A stretch of DNA of 5,614 nt from an uncultured Prevotellaceae bacterium (GTDB lineage: Bacteria; Bacteroidota; Bacteroidia; Bacteroidales; Bacteroidaceae): NCBI GenBank assembly GCA_946407325.1, contig CAMJNN010000077.1, positions 1 through 5,614 of the forward strand, in the 5' to 3' direction. The translations under genes and the position numbers were made by a program. Of the stretch, positions 1 through 5,614 are shown one piece after another. The notes beneath the pieces are model-generated. The model was given only the letters and a program-made list of their open reading frames with translations, was not told the DNA's origin and made no database searches. Position 1 is the stretch's first letter. Every line of letters starts with the position of its first letter.

Positions 1-638
1 CCTGGTATCGTCTGCCAGACTTGAAGACGAAGAGCCAGCAGCGTAATGTGGTGCTTCATCCAGAGTTTGTTGAAGGAAAGTACGCTTTCTATACTCGTCC
101 TCAGGATGGGTTTATTGACACAGGCTCTGGAGGTGGCATCGGTTGGGCTCTCGTAGATGATATTACGCATGCTGAGATTAAGGATGAGAAGATTATCTAC
201 GAGCGTAAGTACCACACGATTACAGAGGTGAAAAACGGTGAGGGACCGCATCCCATCAAGACCCCGAAGGGATGGCTGCACCTGGCTCATGGCGTAAGGG
301 CTACGGCCGATGGTCTGCGTTATGTACTCTATATGTATATGACAGCCCTCGAAGATCCTACGAAAGTGATTGCACGTCCTGGAGGTTATTTCCTGGTACC
401 TGAGGGTGACGAGTATTTGGGTGATGTGATGAACGTGGCCTTTGCCAATGGTTGGATTGCCGATGAGGATGGAAAGGTCTTTATCTACTACGCCTCTGCC
501 GACACCCGCATGCATGTGGCGACGTCGACGATCGATAAACTCATCGATTACTGCATGAACACGCCAGAGGACGGCCTCTACACGGCAGCTTCAGTTGAAA
601 CTATCAAAAAACTTATTGTAAAAAATAAAAAAGCATAA
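1..638 (+). CDS. GH130 4-O-beta-D-mannosyl-D-glucose phosphorylase, C-terminal part (5' end outside window)
   Basis: This is the C-terminal half of a glycoside phosphorylase of family GH130, subfamily 1 type. The family splits beta-1,4-mannosylglucose with phosphate into mannose 1-phosphate and glucose in the cytoplasm. The reading frame is open to the window edge (codons from base 3: Trp-Tyr-Arg-Leu-Pro-Asp), so the TTG at 21 is not a real start. About 211 residues are present of the roughly 390 usual for the family. The N-terminal part of the five-bladed propeller, with the catalytic Asp, is therefore missing. Visible family marks are [14 protein letters not shown] and [14 protein letters not shown] (bases 258-299). 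The latter is a conserved GH130 segment whose Lys and His lie near the phosphate site; its AHGVR form suits the mannosylglucose phosphorylase group better than the mannooligosaccharide phosphorylases, which usually have [12 protein letters not shown] and a [16 protein letters not shown] strand follow, with a Lys-rich tail. The symporter and epimerase genes downstream support this specificity. Confidence 0.9.
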   Translation, partial: WYRLPDLKTKSQQRNVVLHPEFVEGKYAFYTRPQDGFIDTGSGGGIGWALVDDITHAEIKDEKIIYERKYHTITEVKNGEGPHPIKTPKGWLHLAHGVRATADGLRYVLYMYMTALEDPTKVIARPGGYFLVPEGDEYLGDVMNVAFANGWIADEDGKVFIYYASADTRMHVATSTIDKLIDYCMNTPEDGLYTAASVETIKKLIVKNKKA

Positions 639-640
639 TT
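603..640 (+). promoter_or_regulatory. A-rich translation initiation region before the symporter gene
   Basis: The last codons of the phosphorylase gene and the 2-base gap before the symporter ATG are almost pure A/T, with A runs at 606-611, 620-625 and 627-632. No GGAG-like Shine-Dalgarno sequence is present. Bacteroidota commonly start translation behind A-rich leaders instead of Shine-Dalgarno pairing, so this stretch probably serves as the start region, and the close spacing suggests coupling to phosphorylase translation. The composition is seen; the role is inferred. Confidence 0.4.
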
Positions 641-2035
641 ATGGCTAAAACTAAATTAATTGAGAAGATCGGATACGGTTTTGGTGACATGTCGTCATCG
701 ACATTTTGGAAAGTGTTTTCATACTATCTTCCAATATTCTACTCTAACATCTTCGGACTTTCACTGATTGATGCAGGTGTATTGGTCCTTGTAACGCGTA
801 TTTGGGATGCTGTCTCTGACCCAATGATGGGTATTATTGCAGACCGTACCAATACCAAGTGGGGTAAGTATCGTCCTTACCTACTCTGGGTGGCTCCTCT
901 GTTCTCTATCTGTGGTATTCTTCTGTTTACCACTCCAGACTGGTCATATGGAGCCAAGCTCATTTGGGCATATGTAACCTATATCATGATGATGACTGTT
1001 TATACAGGAATCAATGTGCCTTATGGTGCGATGTTGGGTGTGATGACTGATGATACCAATGAAAAGACGGTATTCTCCAGCTTCCGTATGTTCTTTGCCT
1101 ATGGTGGTTCTTTCATTGCTCTGTTCCTTTGGGAACCACTGACAAACATGTTCGGTGGCTATAAGACACCTGAGGGCTGGTTCTGGGGTATGGTTGTCAT
1201 TGCCTCTGCTTGCTTCGTGATGTTTATCTTATGTTTCTTGCTTACGAAAGAACATCTAAAGACCGTTTCAACGGTAAGTGTAGGTAACGATTTCAAGTCA
1301 CTGTTGTCAAATAAGCCTTGGTGGTTGTTGATTGGTGCAGCCTTATGTTCAAATCTCTTTAATACTGTACGCGGTGCGACGGTGGCTTACTTCTTCCTCG
1401 ATATTATTGGCTCTGATGTGAGTCTGTCGTTCTTCGGAATATTGTTTCTGTTCTATTCTGGACTGTTCCTTGGAGTGGGTGAGGTGTCGAATATGGCTGG
1501 TGTAGCCCTTTGTGTACCCATCGCCAATAAGCTGGGTAAGAAGACGACGTTCATTCTTGTGAACGCTGCGTTGGTTGTGCTGAGTATTTCTTTCTTCTTT
1601 GTACCTTGCACACCTTCAGGTTTCTGGACGATGTTGATTCTTCAAATCGTCATCTCCATCTTTACGGGTATTATGTCACCATTGATTTGGAGTATGTATG
1701 CTGATGTGTCTGACTATGCTGAATTGAAGTTCAAGACAGCTTCTACGGGTCTGATATTCTCTTCCGCATCTATGGCTCAGAAGTTTGGTGGAGCTATCGG
1801 TGGCGCTGCTGTTCTCTGGTTGCTCTCAGGCTTCGGCTATATTACCGATAGTGCCCAGCTCGACGCAGGTGCTACTCAGCCCGAGAGTGCGCTTCTGGTA
1901 CTCCGATGGCTGATGAGCTTTATACCAGCTGCCGTTGCAGCTCTGGCCATTGTCGTTGTGTGGTTCTATCCGCTGACAACCAAGCGTATCCATGAAATCA
2001 GTGGAGAATTGAAGAAGGTACGAGCGATAGAATAA
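641..2035 (+). CDS. GPH-family (MelB-like) sugar:cation symporter, probable mannobiose/manno-oligosaccharide importer
   Basis: This 464-residue inner-membrane transporter has the usual GPH-family length and about 12 hydrophobic segments, split by a polar central loop near residues 203-226. Helix II carries TRIWDAVSDP (52-61), with R53, D56 and D60 matching the cation-site Arg and Asp residues of MelB. It is followed by the family signature GIIADRTNTKWGKYRPYLLW (64-83), exactly the MFS-type loop 2-3 motif. The helix IV motif INVPYGA (124-130) has Asn where MelB has Asp124. The second half has NKLGKKT (297-303), SMYADVSDYAE (351-361) and QKFGGAIGG (380-388), whose Lys corresponds to a conserved helix XI Lys. 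The ATG lies 2 bases after the phosphorylase stop, so the genes are co-transcribed. The substrate is inferred from context: the equivalent gene sits between the phosphorylase and the epimerase in the B. fragilis mannan cluster. Family assignment is firm; the substrate and coupling ion are not shown by the sequence. Confidence 0.92.
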   Translation: MAKTKLIEKIGYGFGDMSSSTFWKVFSYYLPIFYSNIFGLSLIDAGVLVLVTRIWDAVSDPMMGIIADRTNTKWGKYRPYLLWVAPLFSICGILLFTTPDWSYGAKLIWAYVTYIMMMTVYTGINVPYGAMLGVMTDDTNEKTVFSSFRMFFAYGGSFIALFLWEPLTNMFGGYKTPEGWFWGMVVIASACFVMFILCFLLTKEHLKTVSTVSVGNDFKSLLSNKPWWLLIGAALCSNLFNTVRGATVAYFFLDIIGSDVSLSFFGILFLFYSGLFLGVGEVSNMAGVALCVPIANKLGKKTTFILVNAALVVLSISFFFVPCTPSGFWTMLILQIVISIFTGIMSPLIWSMYADVSDYAELKFKTASTGLIFSSASMAQKFGGAIGGAAVLWLLSGFGYITDSAQLDAGATQPESALLVLRWLMSFIPAAVAALAIVVVWFYPLTTKRIHEISGELKKVRAIE

Positions 2036-2039
2036 ATTA

Positions 2040-3260
2040 TTGGCCAAAACAATGAATCAGATAGAAATTAATAAAATGAGAAGCGAGATGCAGGATGTTC
2101 TTCAAAACAACATCCTGCGTTTCTGGCTTGACAAAATGACAGACCATGAAAATGGAGGGTTCTATGGCCGTATAGATGGCCAGAATGTACTTCATCCAGA
2201 AGCTGCTAAAGGTGCCATTCTCAATGCACGGATCCTTTGGTCGTTCTCAGCTGCCTATCGTGTTCTTGGTAATCCTGAGTATCTGGAGGCAGCAACCCGT
2301 GCCAAGGAGTATTTTCTCCAACATTTCATTGATGAAGAATATGGGGGAGTCTATTGGAGTGTGGACTGTAAAGGTCGTCCGCTTGATACGAAAAAGCAGT
2401 TCTATGCGATAGGATTCGCCATTTATGGCATGTCGGAATATTCGCGAGCTACTGGTGATCGTGAAGCTCTCGACTGTGCCATTCAACTATATCATTGTAT
2501 AGAGGAACATGCTTTTGATGGAGAGCATAATGGTTATATTGAAGCGTGTACGAGAGAGTGGGGGAAGATGGATGATATGCGTCTCTCCAAGTTTGACGCG
2601 AACTACCCCAAATCGCAGAATACGCATCTTCATATCATTGAGCCTTATGCGAACCTCTATCGTATATGGAAATCTCCAGAGCTCGAAGTTTCACTCCGCA
2701 ATATTATCGGCATTTTTACTGATAAGATTCTAAATCCAGAGACACATCATCTCGATCTTTTCTTCGATATGGATTGGACACGTGGAGCAGGCCACCTGGA
2801 AAGCTATGGACATGATATCGAATGTTCCTGGCTGATGCATGAGGCGGCTTTGGTGCTCGATGATTCAAAGGTGATAGATAAAGTGGAACCCGTTGTCCGT
2901 GAGGTGGCAAAAGCCTCAGAGAAGGGCCTCCGTCCTGATGGCTCCATGATTCATGAGGCTAATCTGGATACAGGACATACGGATGACGACCTGCATTGGT
3001 GGGTTCAGGCTGAGAATGTTGTGGGGTGGTTTAATCTCTATCAGCATTTTGGAGATGAGGCCGCTTTTATGAAGGCTCAGCGTTGCTGGGACTACATTAA
3101 GGATCAGCTTATCGACTGGGAGAATGGCGAGTGGTTCTGGAGCCGTCATCCTGACGGTTCACTGAATACAGTCGACGATAAGGCCGGTTTTTGGAAATGT
3201 CCTTATCATAACAGTCGCATGTGTCTGGAAATCATCGAGCGTTCAGAGCAACTCTATTGA
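2040..3260 (+). CDS. cellobiose 2-epimerase (AGE superfamily)
   Basis: This cytoplasmic enzyme epimerises the reducing-end sugar at C2. It turns beta-1,4-mannobiose into mannosylglucose (and cellobiose into glucosylmannose), supplying the phosphorylase upstream. The length of 402-406 residues and the (alpha/alpha)6-barrel signature segments match characterised cellobiose 2-epimerases: ENGGFYG (37-43), NARILWSFSAAY (62-73), EEYGGVYW (99-106), THLHIIEPY (195-203), SYGHDIECSWL (255-265), WWVQAENVVG (320-329) and WKCPYHNSRMC (385-395). Arg64, His198, His258 and His390 fall where the family has its essential Arg and catalytic or substrate-binding His residues (numbered from TTG). The start is uncertain: TTG at 2040, 4 bases after the symporter stop, gives (M)AKTMNQ; ATG at 2052 gives MNQIEI. 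Homologues start close to the NKMRSEM segment, which favours ATG by alignment. No Shine-Dalgarno sequence is seen at either. The stop overlaps the end of the opposite-strand gene. Confidence 0.95.
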   Translation: MAKTMNQIEINKMRSEMQDVLQNNILRFWLDKMTDHENGGFYGRIDGQNVLHPEAAKGAILNARILWSFSAAYRVLGNPEYLEAATRAKEYFLQHFIDEEYGGVYWSVDCKGRPLDTKKQFYAIGFAIYGMSEYSRATGDREALDCAIQLYHCIEEHAFDGEHNGYIEACTREWGKMDDMRLSKFDANYPKSQNTHLHIIEPYANLYRIWKSPELEVSLRNIIGIFTDKILNPETHHLDLFFDMDWTRGAGHLESYGHDIECSWLMHEAALVLDDSKVIDKVEPVVREVAKASEKGLRPDGSMIHEANLDTGHTDDDLHWWVQAENVVGWFNLYQHFGDEAAFMKAQRCWDYIKDQLIDWENGEWFWSRHPDGSLNTVDDKAGFWKCPYHNSRMCLEIIERSEQLY

Positions 3261-5128
3261 GCCATCTCCCTGAACTTTAGTCCAGGCTTAATCTTCATTT
3301 TAGACATCTGCTCTGTATTTGTGAGTGAGAAATTCACAACCAGAGCAGTGTGCTTTCCTCTTACCTCCACATTTCCATCAGCTAGAGCACCGTCGCTGTT
3401 GATGGTAGCGTATACATCTCTGATGTGTGTCGTTTTGTATACACAGTCGTTCACTTGTGCCTCGACAGTGCCAATAGGCAATTTGCCGCCTTTCTGCTGA
3501 CGCATCTTCAATGTCCTGGGCTTGGAGATGTCTATTTTGAAATCAGCTGTGCAGTCGATAGCCCCTAAGTCTTTAACTTCAAACAGTTTCCCCATGATCA
3601 CGTCATTGGTGTTGATGGAGCCGGTGAGATATTTGTCTGCATTGTCAATGGCAAATTCAAAATTGATGTTACCAACCTCAGTGTTGAGCCTGCCGCGAAA
3701 TTGTTCCTTTTTCCATAGGATGTCAAAGTTTCCGTGATATCTGATGGTTCCCAAAGCGTAGAGCTGTCTCATCATAAACTTCTTGACGGAGAACTGGTTG
3801 ATGATTTTATCTTTGATTCCAGGTTTGGCTACCATGTCGATTACCTCGAAATGGAGGGTTAGCTTCTTGGCGTCCTTCATATTCCTCATGATACCAGTGC
3901 TGGCACAAACGAACTTTCTGTCATCCGTGAAGACTCTGATATTTCTGAATTCCATCGTGTTGTCTGTACCAGTCAGTTTCAGATTCAGCAGAAGTGGAAG
4001 TTTAAAGTTACTGAGGACAGGCGCAAACGGACGTGCAATATCTGTCAGGAAGGCTTTTCCTGTGATATTCTTGGCCACGTAGGTTAGTCCTGTACCTTTT
4101 TCTTTATTTGGGAAGTTGATCTCGGCCTCAGGCACCCTGATACTAGTGCTCTTTTGAAGAACAGCCAAGTCTGTGATATATGCTTTTTGCTTATTGGCTG
4201 CCACGGTGAATCTAAGATCCTTGATGTCCATACCCATGATGGAGTCCGATGCATATCCTTTGGTGATGGTGGCATTGATGGAATCTTTGCTGATATGGTT
4301 CAGGGTCATTTTTAAGTCAGCTGTTATGTCGAGATGTCCCATGTCGAAGAATCCGCGTTTGGGCTTATTCGCGTTTTTGCGTGGTTTGTGATTGTCTGTC
4401 TGGTATCTGAAATCTCTAAGTGTAAGGAGCTTGTCTCCCTCGCTTGAAAGAACTGCAGACAGGAGTCCAATACCTACAACCCTTGACTCTTTCCCTTTTT
4501 TAGTTGTGGCATCCCACTTGGCTTTACCATTCTGTAGAATGACGAAATGGCTTCCTTGGTACTCTTTTGTGTAGTTCCCGCGTTCTAATTGGATATCATA
4601 GTCATTGTATTTAACATTGATATCATAGATATTAATATGATTCAGGTCAACGGCAAATCGCTTGCCACTGTCTTTCTTTGTCTCTTTCTTTGATTTGTCC
4701 TTATTGTCTTTCTTCTGAAAAACATCAATCAGGAACTGATAGTTAGCAGGTTCTTCCTTTGAGGGCTTCACGATGAGTGCCTTCAGGCCTTCTACATCAC
4801 CACCTTCTAATACAATCTTGCCAGAAAGGAGAGGAAGGAATTTGATATCTGCACTTACCTTATCTAATTGGAGCATTTTCCTGTTTTGTAAGTCTTCAAT
4901 CTCAACACCATGGATGCTGACTTCCTGGTAGAGTAAGTTCACCCTGATATGGTCGATATTCACTTTTGTTGGTATCTTTTCCTGAAGTGCTTTGTTTGCT
5001 TCTTCTACTATTTTGTTTTGCACAGGACCATAATTGATGATCAGGGTAATGATCATTAAGAAGCTGACAATGCCTGCTAATGTATAGCCTGCAATCTTTA
5101 ATGGCTTTCTATAGGCACTTTTGTTCAC
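3254..5128 (-). CDS. AsmA/TamB-like membrane-anchored protein, function unknown
   Basis: The 624-residue product has a short basic N-terminus, one membrane segment (about 12-33) and a long, beta-rich remainder expected in the periplasm. Residues 35-125 have the pattern of AsmA/TamB N-termini: VQNKIVEEANKAL, then IDHIRVNLLYQEVSIHGVEIED, then LLSGKIVLEGGDVEGLKALI. A Lys/Asp-rich linker (139-157) and a basic patch (248-258) follow. The stretch LGTIRYHGNFD (459-469) through LNTEVG, YLTGSINTNDVIMGKL and LGAIDCTADF (521-530) resembles the middle of large Bacteroidota TamB-like proteins. The protein ends soon after, without the C-terminal TamB domain (DUF490) and far shorter than the roughly 1,500 residues of those proteins. 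AsmA/TamB relatives are implicated in outer-membrane biogenesis and phospholipid transport between membranes; that role here is only inferred. The start is GTG, supported by an in-frame TAA six codons upstream, a GGAG 4 bases before it, and no Met before the membrane segment. It appears monocistronic. Confidence 0.8.
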   Translation of the reverse strand: MNKSAYRKPLKIAGYTLAGIVSFLMIITLIINYGPVQNKIVEEANKALQEKIPTKVNIDHIRVNLLYQEVSIHGVEIEDLQNRKMLQLDKVSADIKFLPLLSGKIVLEGGDVEGLKALIVKPSKEEPANYQFLIDVFQKKDNKDKSKKETKKDSGKRFAVDLNHINIYDINVKYNDYDIQLERGNYTKEYQGSHFVILQNGKAKWDATTKKGKESRVVGIGLLSAVLSSEGDKLLTLRDFRYQTDNHKPRKNANKPKRGFFDMGHLDITADLKMTLNHISKDSINATITKGYASDSIMGMDIKDLRFTVAANKQKAYITDLAVLQKSTSIRVPEAEINFPNKEKGTGLTYVAKNITGKAFLTDIARPFAPVLSNFKLPLLLNLKLTGTDNTMEFRNIRVFTDDRKFVCASTGIMRNMKDAKKLTLHFEVIDMVAKPGIKDKIINQFSVKKFMMRQLYALGTIRYHGNFDILWKKEQFRGRLNTEVGNINFEFAIDNADKYLTGSINTNDVIMGKLFEVKDLGAIDCTADFKIDISKPRTLKMRQQKGGKLPIGTVEAQVNDCVYKTTHIRDVYATINSDGALADGNVEVRGKHTALVVNFSLTNTEQMSKMKIKPGLKFREMAQ

Positions 5129-5132
5129 AATT

Positions 5133-5136
5133 CTCC
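5133..5136 (-). promoter_or_regulatory. Shine-Dalgarno GGAG deciding the GTG start of the AsmA/TamB-like gene
   Basis: On the minus strand the sequence reads TTCTGGAGAATTGTG. The GGAG sits 4 bases before the GTG, slightly close but usable. The first in-frame ATG lies inside the membrane segment and an in-frame stop is just upstream, so GTG is the best start. A clear Shine-Dalgarno sequence is uncommon in Bacteroidota and none is seen before the other genes in this window. Confidence 0.55.
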
Positions 5137-5157
5137 AGAAGTTTTAGTTTGACTTTG

Positions 5158-5165
5158 CAAAAGTA
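5158..5165 (-). promoter_or_regulatory. Bacteroidota-type -7 box (TACTTTTG) for the AsmA/TamB-like gene
   Basis: Read on the minus strand, TACTTTTG matches the Bacteroidota sigma-ABfr -7 consensus TAnnTTTG exactly. It would place transcription start near 5151 and leave a leader of about 22 bases containing the GGAG. I see no good TTTG -33 element about 19 bases further upstream, so the promoter is half-supported. Confidence 0.5.
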
Positions 5166-5207
5166 CGCATATTTTTTGTAATTCTATTAAGTTTTGCCAA
5201 TTTTTGT

Positions 5208-5238
5208 TTTGCAATCTCAAAACTTTTTATTACCTTTG
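5208..5238 (+). promoter_or_regulatory. Bacteroidota-type promoter for nuoA (TTTG - 19 bp - TACCTTTG)
   Basis: TTTG at 5208-5211 and TACCTTTG at 5231-5238 match the Bacteroidota -33 (TTTG) and -7 (TAnnTTTG) consensus with a 19-base spacer, close to the usual distance. A second TTTG lies at 5203-5206. The predicted transcription start is near 5245, giving a leader of about 33 bases before the nuoA ATG. With the -7 box on the opposite strand at 5158-5165, this makes the 149-base gap a divergent promoter region. Confidence 0.6.
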
Positions 5239-5246
5239 CACCAAGA

Positions 5247-5263
5247 AACAATATTGTTATAAC
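5247..5263. repeat. two overlapping palindromes in the nuoA leader
   Basis: AACAATATTGTT (5247-5258) is a perfect 12-base palindrome. It overlaps GTTATAAC (5256-5263), a perfect 8-base palindrome. They lie just after the predicted nuoA transcription start, where a repressor could bind. AT-rich sequence produces such palindromes easily, so a function is only a possibility. Confidence 0.35.
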
Positions 5264-5277
5264 ATTATATTTATTTT

Positions 5278-5614
5278 ATGAACTTTGCTTTGTTAATTAC
5301 CGTCTTGTTGACGGCTATTACATTGGTGGTGGCGGCTTATGTTGTAGCCAAGCTGATAGGACCGCGGTCCTACGCGAAGGTGAAAGGTGAGCCGTATGAG
5401 AGTGGTATCCCCACGCGAGGCAGCTCGTGGTTGCCTATGACGGTGGGATTCTACCTCTTCGCCATCTTGTTCCTCATGTTCGATATAGAAACGGTGTTTC
5501 TGTATCCATGGGCAGTAGTAGTGAAGGAGTTCGGTGCAGCAGCATTGCTGAGCATCGGGTTCTTCCTGGTAGTTCTGGTATTAGGCTTGGCGTATGCCTG
5601 GCGGAAAGGAGACT
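5278..5614 (+). CDS. nuoA: NADH-quinone oxidoreductase subunit A (NuoA), 3' end outside window
   Basis: NuoA is a small inner-membrane subunit of respiratory complex I (ND3 homologue), sitting at the junction of the membrane arm and the quinone-binding module. 112 codons are present from ATG 5278, and the frame is open at the window end. The family is about 115-120 residues long, so only a few are missing. Three membrane segments are visible (about 3-23, 53-78, 86-107). The conserved loop between the first two reads YESGIPTRGSSWLP (40-53), and the second helix carries GFYLFAILFLMFDIETVFLYPWAV (57-80). Its FDxE acidic pair, D69 and E71, matches the conserved acidic residues linked to proton transfer. 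The loop has Ser42 where mitochondrial ND3 has Cys, as is usual in many bacteria. Being first after a promoter, it most likely leads a nuo operon with nuoB next. The start follows an A/T-rich leader with no Shine-Dalgarno sequence. Confidence 0.96.
   Translation, partial: MNFALLITVLLTAITLVVAAYVVAKLIGPRSYAKVKGEPYESGIPTRGSSWLPMTVGFYLFAILFLMFDIETVFLYPWAVVVKEFGAAALLSIGFFLVVLVLGLAYAWRKGD

Noticed and set aside
21..23. TTG as the start of the first gene
   Set aside because: The frame continues upstream to the window edge with family-like residues, and a 205-residue product would lack half of the GH130 fold. The gene is cut by the window.
520..550. Cluster of short palindromes (GACGTC, GTCGAC, CGATCG, ATCGAT)
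   Set aside because: It lies inside a well-conserved coding stretch and follows from the codons used; it has no spacing pattern of an operator or recombination site.
606..633. A runs that might allow -1 frameshifting from the phosphorylase into the symporter, which is in the -1 frame
   Set aside because: The runs are read as AAA AAA C and AAA AAA G, not in the X XXY YYZ register, and a TAA at 626-628 in the shifted frame blocks a fusion from the earlier runs.
1826..2047. Minus-strand open frame opposite the symporter end
   Set aside because: It is antisense to a conserved transporter, has no recognisable motif and no start signal; it is a shadow frame.
3241..3275. Inverted repeat GTTCAG...CTGAAC and small hairpin AGAGCAACTCT at the convergent gene ends
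   Set aside because: A 6-base stem with a 23-base loop and a 4-base stem without a T run are too weak to call a terminator; both lie in coding sequence.
3783..4082. Plus-strand open frame opposite the TamB-like gene with hydrophobic residues
   Set aside because: It mirrors the beta-strand codons of the opposite gene, has no promoter or ribosome site, and no family resemblance.
5397..5410. Ser in place of Cys in the NuoA YESG loop
   Set aside because: Cys at this site is typical of mitochondrial ND3; Ser is normal in many bacterial NuoA proteins, so it is not unusual.

Overview
The window looks like chromosomal DNA from a Bacteroidota bacterium, most likely Bacteroidales and plausibly Prevotella or Bacteroides. 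Three things point there: protein sequences of Bacteroidota type, TAnnTTTG-type promoter boxes in the one real intergenic region, and genes that mostly begin without a Shine-Dalgarno sequence, behind A-rich leaders. By eye the base composition is moderately AT-leaning. The genus is an inference.

Positions 1-3260 hold three tightly packed plus-strand genes. First is the C-terminal half of a GH130 phosphorylase of the mannosylglucose phosphorylase type, cut by the window start. A GPH-family (MelB-like) sugar:cation symporter follows after 2 bases, and a cellobiose 2-epimerase of the AGE superfamily after another 4. This is the intracellular beta-mannan route known from Bacteroides fragilis. The symporter imports mannobiose or short manno-oligosaccharides. 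The epimerase converts the reducing-end mannose of mannobiose to glucose, giving mannosylglucose. The phosphorylase splits that into mannose 1-phosphate and glucose. In the known cluster a beta-mannanase gene lies upstream, outside this window.

Positions 3254-5128 hold one long minus-strand gene. It encodes a 624-residue membrane-anchored protein resembling the N-terminal and middle parts of AsmA/TamB-type proteins. It converges on the epimerase gene, and the two coding regions overlap by 7 bases.

Positions 5129-5277 form a short divergent intergenic region with a recognisable promoter for each side. From 5278 to the window end runs nuoA, the first gene of a respiratory complex I operon, missing only its last few codons.

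I found no RNA gene, insertion sequence, CRISPR array, attachment site or strong terminator. I do not see an undescribed system here. The most uncommon points are the tail-to-tail coding overlap, the short TamB-like protein with a GTG start and a clear ribosome binding site, and a palindromic nuoA leader.
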